A stretch of 6,781 nt of DNA from Candidatus Bathyarchaeota archaeon (GCA_029879825.1 JAOUPL010000062.1:1-6781); one strand, 5' to 3'. Positions 1-6,208 are shown, counted from the stretch's first letter. Numbers and translations: made by a program. The notes: generated by a model not told the origin, from the sequence alone.

Positions 1-2
1 TG

Positions 3-227
3 CTTATCTTCGGAGAGTTCTTTCTGTTTCTGGCAATCGTTTCCTATCTTGGAAAGAGAAGGGAAAAACGCAAGAAAACAAAAACTAAGGACTTTCCCTT
101 CTTCGAAGCAGTCTGGACCAAAAGCAAGATGGTTTATACTGTTTATCCCGACCACTTAGAAATATTTGTTCCCACCTCTAGGGTTGAAATCCAAGAAAAA
201 CAGAAACCAAATGAAAATCGTGCGTAA
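3..227 (+). CDS. 3' end of a membrane-anchored protein of unknown function (5' end outside the window)
   Basis: An open frame enters from the left edge and ends at a TAA at 225-227, giving 74 residues without a start. The visible part opens with a hydrophobic stretch of about 17 residues (LIFGEFFLFLAIVSYLG), followed directly by a strongly basic segment (KRREKRKKTKTK). A soluble-looking region of about 45 residues then ends in a charged, polar tail. This is what a last transmembrane helix followed by a cytosolic stop-transfer region and tail looks like, with the positive side inside. I do not recognise a family. The frame is favoured because both other forward frames are closed by stops and this one gives a sensible membrane-protein end. 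The gene converges on the GTPase gene, leaving only 28 GC-rich bases between the two stops. Confidence 0.6.
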   Translation, partial: LIFGEFFLFLAIVSYLGKRREKRKKTKTKDFPFFEAVWTKSKMVYTVYPDHLEIFVPTSRVEIQEKQKPNENRA

Positions 228-255
228 TCGGGCATGCGCGCCCAGGGCGTGGCGT

Positions 256-1431
256 TCATTTCATGTGGATTTCAACTGTGTCGCCATCTTCGAGGGTAAA
301 GGTTCCTCCAACTTTTTGTGGACTGAAGCGCAGCCGCTTTGACCAGACTTTTGCGTAGGAAAACTGCTTGTAGAAGTCGCTGTGAATCCGCCTCGCCAAA
401 TCAAAAACAGTGGATCCCTTTCTGACGGTGAAGGGTTTCTCGGATGGAAATCTATCGTTGGGTTCTTTGGTGTAAACCCGAATGATATCCAGCATCTCAA
501 ATATTTCGGAACCAAGCTTATCCAGTCCAAATTTGGCTTCGCAAGACACTGGAAGAATCTTCATTTCTTCTCCAACAAGACCCTTCAGTTGTTCAATTCT
601 TTCAGTAGCGTTGGGAATATCTGCCTTGTTGGCTATGATGACGGCGGGTCTATACACTGTCCCCTCGAAGACGGCGTCTTCAACATCATCTATTGTGGCT
701 TCGCCTTGAATCTTGACAGCGGCATCGCGTATTCCATAGCTTTTGAGAAGTTGCTCCACATCTTTTGAAGTACAGTCAACTAGGTGGCCTAGTATGATGA
801 TTTTTAATCCGGCACCCATGTACTTTCGTTCGATCTCAACTCTGGCTTTGGGTTTTCGTGTGAGAATCCTTGCTTTATCCAATTCCCGCGAAATCAGAGA
901 GAATTGTTCAACAGGATCTTGGGATAAATCGATCATGAGAAGAAGACCGTCAGCGTTTCTCGCCGCGGTTAAGGTTTGGAGCCCCCAAGTTCCCCTATCT
1001 GCGGAGCCTTCCATTAAAGCCGGCGCCTCTACTATCTGCAACTGTAGGTCTTGGTGCTGGAACATGCCGGGCGTGGGCTCCTTGGTGGTATATAGATAGT
1101 TGGAAATTTCCACTTTGGCGTTGGTTAAAAGCGAGAGAAGACTGCTGCGTCCAACGTTGGTAGGTCCTAAAATTACGATTTGGGCGTCTCCTTCCTTTTC
1201 GACGAAGAATTTAGGTCCGCCTACTCCAGCTTTCTTGCGTTTCTTCTCAGCGATCTCCTTTCGAAGTATGGCAATTTTTCTCTTAACTTGGGCTCTCAGG
1301 TTTTCTGTACCCTTATGCTTGGGAACAAGGCTTAGGAATTCTTGGAGTTTCTCGATTTTCTCTTCAGGTCTTCTTGTCTCAGAAGCTTCTCTCCATTTGT
1401 GTTTGGCCTCTGCTGGAAGGTTGGCGGGCAT
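256..1431 (-). CDS. DRG/Obg-related GTPase-like protein with C-terminal TGS domain, degenerate G1 and G3 motifs
   Basis: This is a 391-residue protein of the DRG branch of Obg-like translation-associated GTPases. Residues about 1-75 are a charged helical N-terminus (MPANLPAEAK, then a Lys/Glu-rich coiled segment). The G domain spans about 83-315, with an inserted segment around 185-260 as in DRG proteins. The TGS domain spans about 318-391 and ends in a DRG-like FSPQKVGGTFTLEDGDTVEI. The G4 motif NKAD (268-271) and a G5-like SCEAK (296-300) are intact. The P-loop reads GPTNVGRSS (89-97), so Arg95 replaces the usual catalytic Lys. The G3 region reads EAPALMEG where DRG proteins have DLPGIIEG, so both the Asp and the Gly of DxxG are gone. 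Nucleotide binding may persist, but hydrolysis is probably altered. DRG-family proteins bind ribosomes or rRNA; a role in translation is inferred here. I chose ATG at 1431 over an in-frame TTG at 1446: it gives the MPANLPAEAK start and has GGAAG 8 bases upstream. Confidence 0.9.
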   Translation of the reverse strand: MPANLPAEAKHKWREASETRRPEEKIEKLQEFLSLVPKHKGTENLRAQVKRKIAILRKEIAEKKRKKAGVGGPKFFVEKEGDAQIVILGPTNVGRSSLLSLLTNAKVEISNYLYTTKEPTPGMFQHQDLQLQIVEAPALMEGSADRGTWGLQTLTAARNADGLLLMIDLSQDPVEQFSLISRELDKARILTRKPKARVEIERKYMGAGLKIIILGHLVDCTSKDVEQLLKSYGIRDAAVKIQGEATIDDVEDAVFEGTVYRPAVIIANKADIPNATERIEQLKGLVGEEMKILPVSCEAKFGLDKLGSEIFEMLDIIRVYTKEPNDRFPSEKPFTVRKGSTVFDLARRIHSDFYKQFSYAKVWSKRLRFSPQKVGGTFTLEDGDTVEIHMK

Positions 1432-1468
1432 GAGATAAACTTCCAACAGTAAGTCAAGGTGGCAAAGG

Positions 1469-1476
1469 TATTATTT
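1469..1476 (-). promoter_or_regulatory. Putative TATA box of the TGS GTPase gene
   Basis: On the minus strand this reads AAATAATA, preceded by the purine-rich GGGAAAAG, which resembles an archaeal BRE. Start of transcription about 27 bases downstream would fall near 1446, giving a leader of about 15 bases that still contains the GGAAG at 1440-1444 before ATG 1431. It lies in the 87-base gap after the hydrolase gene, which suggests the GTPase gene can be transcribed on its own. This rests on position and composition only. Confidence 0.35.
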
Positions 1477-1518
1477 CTTTTCCCGCGAACGGTTCTCTTT
1501 CGCTAATTATTTCAAGAT

Positions 1519-2421
1519 TCAGAAAGACTTTCTCATGTAGACTTTTCCGCGCTTTTCTATTTTGCCATCGGTTTCCAACTCTTTCAAGTGTTTGTTAATC
1601 ATTTCACTTTCCCAATAGCGGAGTATTGATTCAGCATAGGAAAACTTGCCGTAAATCGGAGCGTATTCCACAAGTTGATCGATGGTTTTTCCGTTTTCTA
1701 GTAGAGCCAGAATTTTTCCATCTCTTTCACTAAAAATTTTGTAAAACCTGTCAAACTCAGCATCGATATTCTCAGCGATTACTCCTCTATGAGATGACAC
1801 CACAATTTTTGGTGACAAAAGTTCAAGCTTCTTCACGGAATCTTTAAACTCGGGAATACTTGATTCTCTGTGACCATACCAAGGAAAAGATGTCAAATCG
1901 TAGTCAAATGAAAAGAGAATTCTTTCTCTTGGCTCGCAAAAGCAATAGTGATCCTTAGTGTGTCCTGACGTGTGGATGGATTCGAAAGTTATTTTACCGA
2001 ATTTAAACGTTGTTCTACTGTTGTAACTGTTGGTTGGTCTGCAATTCTTAAAATTCATTGTCTCTTTAACAAATTTTTGCCATTCTTGAACAAGCTCTTT
2101 GTTTACGAATCTTCTAGAAAGAGCTATTAAATCCCCGCTTGTTTCAAATCCTTCTTCCGGTACATAGATAGGCACACCCGTAAGCACCCAGTTTCCTGCA
2201 GAATGATCGGGATGAGTGTGAGAGTTAATAACATAGCTTACATCGTATTCTTTCCTAAGTCTTTTGAGGGAATCTACGCCGCAACCTGTATCCACCAACA
2301 CGATATCTTCATCTAAAATAAGAATAGAATGGGAATAAGGAAACCTTCCTTTATTTTTTCCTTGAACTAGAAATATGCGATCGGTTATTGCTTCAAGTTT
2401 CTTATGTTCCATTTGTTTCAA
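1519..2421 (-). CDS. Metallo-beta-lactamase-fold hydrolase with C-terminal winged-helix-like region
   Basis: This is a cytosolic MBL-fold protein of about 300 residues, probably a dinuclear-zinc hydrolase. Numbered from ATG 2412, the signature HTHPDH is at 65-70, the third-ligand motif GHTKDH is at 150-155, the bridging Asp lies in FSFDYD around 170, and the last His is in SSHRG at 208. All metal ligands expected for the fold are present. After the core, the last 65 or so residues are helical and end in a basic beta-hairpin (KHLKELETDGKIEKRGKVYM). This resembles the C-terminal winged-helix extension of LACTB2-like MBL proteins, which include RNases and thioesterases. Substrate unknown. Start choice: the frame opens at TTG 2454, but an AAGGAG 5 bases upstream of TTG 2421 favours that start. 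ATG 2412, three codons later, is the main alternative. The gene appears more AT-rich than the radical SAM and DUF2207-like genes. It lies 172 bases after the radical SAM gene, so it is probably a separate unit. Confidence 0.85.
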   Translation of the reverse strand: MKQMEHKKLEAITDRIFLVQGKNKGRFPYSHSILILDEDIVLVDTGCGVDSLKRLRKEYDVSYVINSHTHPDHSAGNWVLTGVPIYVPEEGFETSGDLIALSRRFVNKELVQEWQKFVKETMNFKNCRPTNSYNSRTTFKFGKITFESIHTSGHTKDHYCFCEPRERILFSFDYDLTSFPWYGHRESSIPEFKDSVKKLELLSPKIVVSSHRGVIAENIDAEFDRFYKIFSERDGKILALLENGKTIDQLVEYAPIYGKFSYAESILRYWESEMINKHLKELETDGKIEKRGKVYMRKSF

Positions 2422-2474
2422 GTATACTCCTTGTCTTTGCTTTTTCCGCTTCAACTTTATGGAACTATACTTGA
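2418..2474. repeat. 9-bp inverted repeat around the MBL hydrolase leader
   Basis: The plus strand carries TCAAGTATA at 2418-2426 and its exact reverse complement TATACTTGA at 2466-2474, with a 39-base spacer. On the minus strand the downstream arm covers the TTG 2421 start codon and abuts the AAGGAG. The upstream arm sits at a TATA-like stretch (about 2465-2472). One or two 9-bp repeats at such spacing are expected by chance in a window of this size, so significance is uncertain. Confidence 0.3.
2427..2432 (-). promoter_or_regulatory. Shine-Dalgarno sequence that decides the MBL hydrolase start
   Basis: On the minus strand this is AAGGAG, complementary to the archaeal 16S 3' end. It lies 5 bases before TTG 2421 but 14 bases before ATG 2412 and downstream of TTG 2454. 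The spacing favours TTG 2421; ATG 2412 cannot be excluded. Confidence 0.5.
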
Positions 2475-2593
2475 GCGTTGTTCCAAAACTTTAGTATTTT
2501 GCCTTTTCACATGCTAGTGAAGAATCTCCCGCGAATGCCTATTTTTTCTATACTTTATATGATTTCCAAAAGCACGTGTAAACATGTATAGGT

Positions 2594-3940
2594 CTACTGA
2601 GTTTCGGCGCAAATGAAGTTCTTTTTCTGGAGTTCCAGTGGGCATCCTCCTCCGCAGATTTGCAGTTGTGGACAGTCCTTGCATTTTAGCTCCGTGTATT
2701 CTCTCTTTCTTATTCGCACCGCAAACGGGTGGTTCCAGATTTTTTGCCAATCATCTTTAAGGATGTTACCGAGGCTCTCAAAGTAGCTCTGACATGGATA
2801 AACGTCGCCATTTGGCCCAATGCACATGTTGATCATCGCCGCTGTGCACGATTTGACGCCCAAGCCTAGTTGAACTGGGTCAAGGCGGCAATATTGAGTT
2901 GGAGTATACCATAGAAACTTCAATCCCAGCTGATTCGCTTTGTCATGGATCTTGGGTAAAAGCTCTCTCAGCGTCTCGAGTGGTAAGACGAATTCTTCGC
3001 TCATCGCGTTGGCCTTTCCCGAGTAGATCAGGCTGTTGCATCCAAAAGCGGCAACTCCGAGTTCTTTTAGGAAGTCTATTGTTTCCAAGAAGTCCGATGC
3101 GTTGTATTTGCTAAGGGTGGTGTTTGTGGTCGCGTAGATCTGTGTTGGAATTATATTTTTGATTCCAGCGACGGTTTCTTTCCAACTTCCCTTGGTCGCT
3201 GTAATCAGGTCATGAATTTTGGGCTTGTGTGATTCAAGAGTCACCTGAATGAAGTCTAGTCCAGTTTTCTCAAGGGTTTCAACATACGTTTTGTCTCTCA
3301 GTTTTCTGCCATTGGTGATAAGCCCGGTGACTATGCCCTTGTTTTGCCCGTAAAGCAACAGTTCCGGCAAGTCTTCACGCAAGGTTGGTTCGCCTCCTGT
3401 GAAGGTCAATATGAATACACCGATTTGGTGAAGGCGGTCAATGACTTCTTTCCATTGTTCCGTGGTAAGCTCAGAAGTCTCATGGGGTCCACCAGCGTAG
3501 CAGTGAACACAATTGTTCTGGCACCTAAAAGTAAGCGCCAAATCCACACGTAAGGGAGCTGAAAACTCTTGGGTGAAAGGTTCCACTCGCTCTACGTCGA
3601 GAAAAGACACTGGACAGACTTCCTCAGTCTGCGCCAACGTGCTCACGGTGTAAATTAGCCTCTCATAGTCATCCCTCGCCGTTTTCTTGTTCACCCGATA
3701 CATGCGCCTGATTTTTTTAATAGCTTCATCCGTCGTCATTCCTTGCATGAAAAAGAAAGCATGTGCCGTAGCTGTCTCGTTCAGATACAGAACAGTGTTG
3801 GCATTAATGACTAACAGTCCCCGACCATCTGGCTCCACACGAAGCTGAAGAGCCAAACCCGTGAAATCGCCTCTTCCCCGATAAGTGTACCGGCCTTGAG
3901 GAATCTTAGACGCACGAAACACCTTACGTACAAAGCTCAT
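2594..3940 (-). CDS. Radical SAM/SPASM peptide-maturase-like enzyme with PqqD-like N-terminal region
   Basis: This is a cytosolic enzyme of 448 residues. Residues about 42-108 resemble a PqqD-type winged helix (INANTVLYLNETATAHAFF, then a helical DDYERLIYTVSTL), the fold that recognises substrate peptides in many RiPP systems. The radical SAM core starts with CQNNCVHC (Cys140, 144, 147), the CX3CX2C that binds the SAM-cleaving 4Fe-4S cluster, followed by the SAM-contacting GGEP (182-185). The C-terminus is a complete SPASM domain: Cys365-x12-Gly378-x4-Cys383, then CX2CX5CX3C (Cys420, 423, 429, 433) and Cys444, seven Cys able to hold two auxiliary 4Fe-4S clusters. This layout is shared with PqqE-, MftC- and sactipeptide-type maturases. 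The ATG lies 18 bases after the stop of the gene for the Cys-tailed membrane protein, making that tail the obvious candidate substrate. Heme- or cofactor-related SPASM enzymes are alternatives. Family confidence is high; substrate is inferred. Confidence 0.93.
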   Translation of the reverse strand: MSFVRKVFRASKIPQGRYTYRGRGDFTGLALQLRVEPDGRGLLVINANTVLYLNETATAHAFFFMQGMTTDEAIKKIRRMYRVNKKTARDDYERLIYTVSTLAQTEEVCPVSFLDVERVEPFTQEFSAPLRVDLALTFRCQNNCVHCYAGGPHETSELTTEQWKEVIDRLHQIGVFILTFTGGEPTLREDLPELLLYGQNKGIVTGLITNGRKLRDKTYVETLEKTGLDFIQVTLESHKPKIHDLITATKGSWKETVAGIKNIIPTQIYATTNTTLSKYNASDFLETIDFLKELGVAAFGCNSLIYSGKANAMSEEFVLPLETLRELLPKIHDKANQLGLKFLWYTPTQYCRLDPVQLGLGVKSCTAAMINMCIGPNGDVYPCQSYFESLGNILKDDWQKIWNHPFAVRIRKREYTELKCKDCPQLQICGGGCPLELQKKNFICAETQ

Positions 3941-3958
3941 AATCCCAAACTGCCCCCT

Positions 3959-5584
3959 TCAGCCCACCCCTCCACCAGCACAGGCGCAAGCGCACGATAC
4001 GCAAGCACATACGCACGCGCAGGCCGCACAAGCACACACACAACTTGACCTATGATGAGCCGGTTTTGCGGAAGCCTTTGCAGCAGTCGGCATAGGGACG
4101 ATTGCGTTGGCGAATTTTTCGAGGTTGGTAACAATTTTGTTTGAGGTGTTTTCCACAGCCGTTGCAATGTTGTTCGCGAAATCTGCGCCAGGAATCGTGG
4201 GCGGTTTTGCTGCTTTGGATGGTGTTGTTATGTTTGGTTTGTATGTAGGTTTGGGATGATAGTATCGATAGCTATACCAGTACCATAGCCAGAATGGGCT
4301 TGGTTCGAAGGCTTTGTCACGGAATGCCGTTTGGGTGCGCGATTGATGGTTTGGGTCGAGAAACAGCCACAAAAGTTGTTCGTCGTAAGCTTTCGAGGCT
4401 AACTCTGGTGTCCCTGCCTGTTCCACTTGTTCCCAAGCTTTCGCCACGATTTTTCTGTAGTAGTCGATTGTGTCGCGCCTGCAGTATCCACGCAGTTTTT
4501 CTTCGATAGTGTCTCTGAGAAACACTACTGTTTGCGCCAGTTTCTCTTCGTCGAGGATCCCGTCTTCTTTTATTGCGTTGAGAAAGTCGATTTCATAGTA
4601 TCGGAGAGGGGTTTCGGGCGTCCCAGTCTTGTTCCGAAATGGTTGCATGATTTCCAGTTTGAGCGAGGGAGTTGTTGACTCAACCCATATGGCCCTCTTC
4701 TGCAAGAGACTGTAGAGGATCTCCGTGACTATTTCTGTCGGCTTTACATCGAGAAGATATGAAGCTTCTACGGCTGTCAAACCGTGCCTTATTCCGAGGG
4801 TTTCCATGCTTATTTTAGGCAACAGATATGGTCTCTTGCGAGCCACAAAGACAACGGCGCCTATCACACCGATTGAGACTACAAATATCAAGAGGGCAGG
4901 CCCATATTGTTGCAAAAAAGCGACTACACCAGTCGGCCGTCTCACGTAACTCTGCACATACTCCTTAGGAAAAGAAACTCCAAAAGTGTATTTCTGATTC
5001 GGCGAAAGATTTCCTCTTTGCCAGAAAATTGATAATCGATCATCTTCAGGAAATGTGCCGTTCCAAAGTTCTTTTGTTGTTGTTACGTTATCTGCGGTGA
5101 CCCCGGGAGGCAAAACAATCTGCACTTGAAGGTCGAGGACGCTTGCTTCTTCCCACCAAGTCGGTTTGAATTTCATGCCAACGTTTTCAGTCGTATCTTC
5201 GTATATCATGCGGGCAACGTTTGTGGTGAGGTTGAATCTCACAGTTTGCCCAGCCGTTAGGGGCTCGTAAAGGTTGACTTGCACCTTGTAATCGCTTCCA
5301 GAACTCGCATCAGAAGCTACAAGCGTGTGACCGTATTGGTCCATGGCTATTCCTTTTGTGAAGTCGCGTTTTGGTTGACCAATGTATACATAGTTTATGC
5401 TGGGACCAGAATCGAGTTTTATGCTGATGTCGTAGAGTAAGTCTATGCTACCGTTTTGGTTTATCCATATTTTTGCCCATTCGTGTTCCAGATGATACTC
5501 TCTCTGCGCTGTTGCAGTGCCTATAAACATCATTAAGATGAATACGACAGATAATGTGACCAGCAAAGAACGGTTCTTCACCAT
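3959..5584 (-). CDS. DUF2207-like membrane protein with a Cys-rich alternating C-terminal tail
   Basis: This 541-residue membrane protein has an unknown biochemical role. Residues 1-26 are a signal peptide (basic start, hydrophobic core, TATAQ end). Residues about 28-210 form a beta-rich extracytoplasmic domain (EYHLEHEWAKIWINQNGSIDLL), as in DUF2207. One transmembrane helix spans about 228-248, followed by RKRPY, which puts the C-terminal half inside. Residues about 268-302 (GLTAVEASYLLDVKPTEIVT) match the winged-helix-like segment after the membrane helix in DUF2207 proteins. An aromatic run lies at 431-442 and an amphipathic segment at about 467-496. The end (515-541) is a tail of Cys alternating with Ala/Val, 10 Cys in 21 residues, closing in GGGVG. 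The only other Cys is Cys368. ATG 5584 overlaps the zinc-ribbon stop (ATGGTGA), so translation is probably coupled, and the radical SAM gene follows after 18 bases. Low-complexity Gly-rich tails are common in DUF2207 proteins; a Cys-rich tail beside a SPASM enzyme suggests a modification target. Confidence 0.88.
   Translation of the reverse strand: MVKNRSLLVTLSVVFILMMFIGTATAQREYHLEHEWAKIWINQNGSIDLLYDISIKLDSGPSINYVYIGQPKRDFTKGIAMDQYGHTLVASDASSGSDYKVQVNLYEPLTAGQTVRFNLTTNVARMIYEDTTENVGMKFKPTWWEEASVLDLQVQIVLPPGVTADNVTTTKELWNGTFPEDDRLSIFWQRGNLSPNQKYTFGVSFPKEYVQSYVRRPTGVVAFLQQYGPALLIFVVSIGVIGAVVFVARKRPYLLPKISMETLGIRHGLTAVEASYLLDVKPTEIVTEILYSLLQKRAIWVESTTPSLKLEIMQPFRNKTGTPETPLRYYEIDFLNAIKEDGILDEEKLAQTVVFLRDTIEEKLRGYCRRDTIDYYRKIVAKAWEQVEQAGTPELASKAYDEQLLWLFLDPNHQSRTQTAFRDKAFEPSPFWLWYWYSYRYYHPKPTYKPNITTPSKAAKPPTIPGADFANNIATAVENTSNKIVTNLEKFANAIVPMPTAAKASAKPAHHRSSCVCACAACACVCACVSCACACAGGGVG
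3980..4042 (-). repeat. Cys-(Ala/Val) repeat tract coding the tail of the DUF2207-like protein
   Basis: These 63 bases encode residues 515-535, in which Cys occupies positions 515, 517, 519, 522, 524, 526, 528, 531, 533 and 535. Cys is spelled with both TGC and TGT, Ala with GCT, GCC and GCG, and Val with GTG and GTA. The protein pattern is therefore regular while the DNA is not an exact repeat. The tract reads in frame to the TGA at 3959-3961. Confidence 0.85.
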
Positions 5585-5916
5585 TTTGGTTCCTCGGTTA
5601 TCTCAAAAGTTTGTCCACAGTAAGGGCATGTTGCGTACGGCACGCCGGACACAATTTTGATCTTGTTTGCGTTTACAGAAGCTGAGCAGTTGGGACACTT
5701 GAGCGCAACGGCTTTCATCTGCCCTGACAGTTCCAACCTCTGGATTATCGTCTTTGGCTTTCGAGTTATATAGTAAGCAATTCCGAAGCTGACAACAAAC
5801 AACAGAGCAGCGACGATCAGTCTTGTGGGTGCATAGGTCGAGGCTAGAGCAAATATGATACCGAAGAAGAAAAGAACTGCAATAGCAATTGCGCCTAGCA
5901 CGGTTTTGAGGTTCAT
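5578..5916 (-). CDS. Small two-helix membrane protein with C-terminal zinc ribbon
   Basis: This 112-residue protein has two predicted membrane helices, about 5-26 and 31-51, joined by a very short loop (STYAPT). A basic linker (TRKPKTIIQR) then leads to a C-terminal zinc ribbon with CPNC at 74-77 and CPYC at 97-100, which should bind one Zn. The basic linker places the ribbon in the cytosol. It is the first gene of the block, and its TGA overlaps the ATG of the DUF2207-like gene by 7 bases. It may be a membrane partner or assembly factor of that protein; this is inference from gene order, and I do not recognise a named family. ATG 5916 is used because it directly precedes the first helix. No Shine-Dalgarno sequence precedes it, and a TATA-like box centred about 27 bases upstream suggests a leaderless mRNA. 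Confidence 0.85.
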   Translation of the reverse strand: MNLKTVLGAIAIAVLFFFGIIFALASTYAPTRLIVAALLFVVSFGIAYYITRKPKTIIQRLELSGQMKAVALKCPNCSASVNANKIKIVSGVPYATCPYCGQTFEITEEPKW

Positions 5917-5939
5917 GGATACACTTGATATACTTCTGA

Positions 5940-5947
5940 TAATTTAA
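5940..5947 (-). promoter_or_regulatory. Putative TATA box of the zinc-ribbon/DUF2207/radical SAM block
   Basis: The minus strand reads TTAAATTA, centred about 27 bases before ATG 5916. Archaeal transcription usually starts 25-27 bases after the box centre, which would put the start at or next to the A of the ATG. The lack of a Shine-Dalgarno sequence before this gene agrees with a leaderless transcript. A weaker alternative box is the GTATAT at about 5928-5933, but it is too close to the ATG. Confidence 0.45.
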
Positions 5948-5989
5948 CCTTAACGCGCATAAGGATATATCAGCATTATCACCAGCCTA

Positions 5990-6022
5990 TATTAGTTAGA
6001 AGACCATCAACGGTAACTAATA
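5990..6022. repeat. 9-bp inverted repeat with 15-base loop
   Basis: TATTAGTTA at 5990-5998 is matched exactly by TAACTAATA at 6014-6022. It lies about 75 bases upstream of the zinc-ribbon start and over 250 bases upstream of the GNAT gene. It could be a regulator site or an RNA hairpin. There is no following T-run on either strand to make it a terminator. Confidence 0.4.
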
Positions 6023-6208
6023 GTAATACCGACGATAAAGAGAGGGAGCCCAATTAGAACGGGCTTGATGCACACTGAAAAGCGACCAAGCTCCACCATC
6101 AAACGAAGGACCCGCTTTACGTAAATGCGCCTGCGTAAGTTTGCAATCGCGAAAATTCAATGCTATCCAGAAAACGAAAATGAAAACAAGATAACCCCTC
6201 ATGCACAG

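Noticed and set aside
229..243. GC-rich hairpin GGGC-N6-GCCC between the convergent stops as a bidirectional terminator.
   Set aside because: The stem is only 4 bp and no T-run follows on either strand; archaeal termination does not depend on such a hairpin.
1485..1503. 5-bp hairpin GCGAA/TTCGC shortly after the MBL hydrolase stop.
   Set aside because: Too short to separate from chance, and no oligo-T follows on the minus strand.
2514..2750. Minus-strand 78-codon frame overlapping the end of the radical SAM gene.
   Set aside because: It lies mostly in another frame of the radical SAM gene, whose SPASM Cys pattern is clearly the real coding frame there.
3980..4042. CA-rich stretch that could be a microsatellite.
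   Set aside because: The units are not identical and the reading frame is kept through to a stop with varied synonymous codons. A coding Cys-Ala pattern explains it better.
4500..5584. Possibility that the DUF2207-like protein is a permease or transporter.
   Set aside because: There is only a signal peptide and one later membrane helix, with no transport motif; the domain order fits DUF2207-type proteins.
6064..6078. TTGATGC followed by CTGA, resembling boxes C and D of an archaeal guide RNA.
   Set aside because: The spacing leaves no room for a guide, and no second C'/D' pair is present on either strand.
6017..6202. A 61-codon minus-strand frame starting with a hydrophobic stretch (MRGYLVFIFVFW).
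   Set aside because: It has no ribosome-binding site, a TATA-like sequence too close to its ATG, no recognisable domain, and a second half that does not read like a protein family. Kept only as a note in the intergenic entry.
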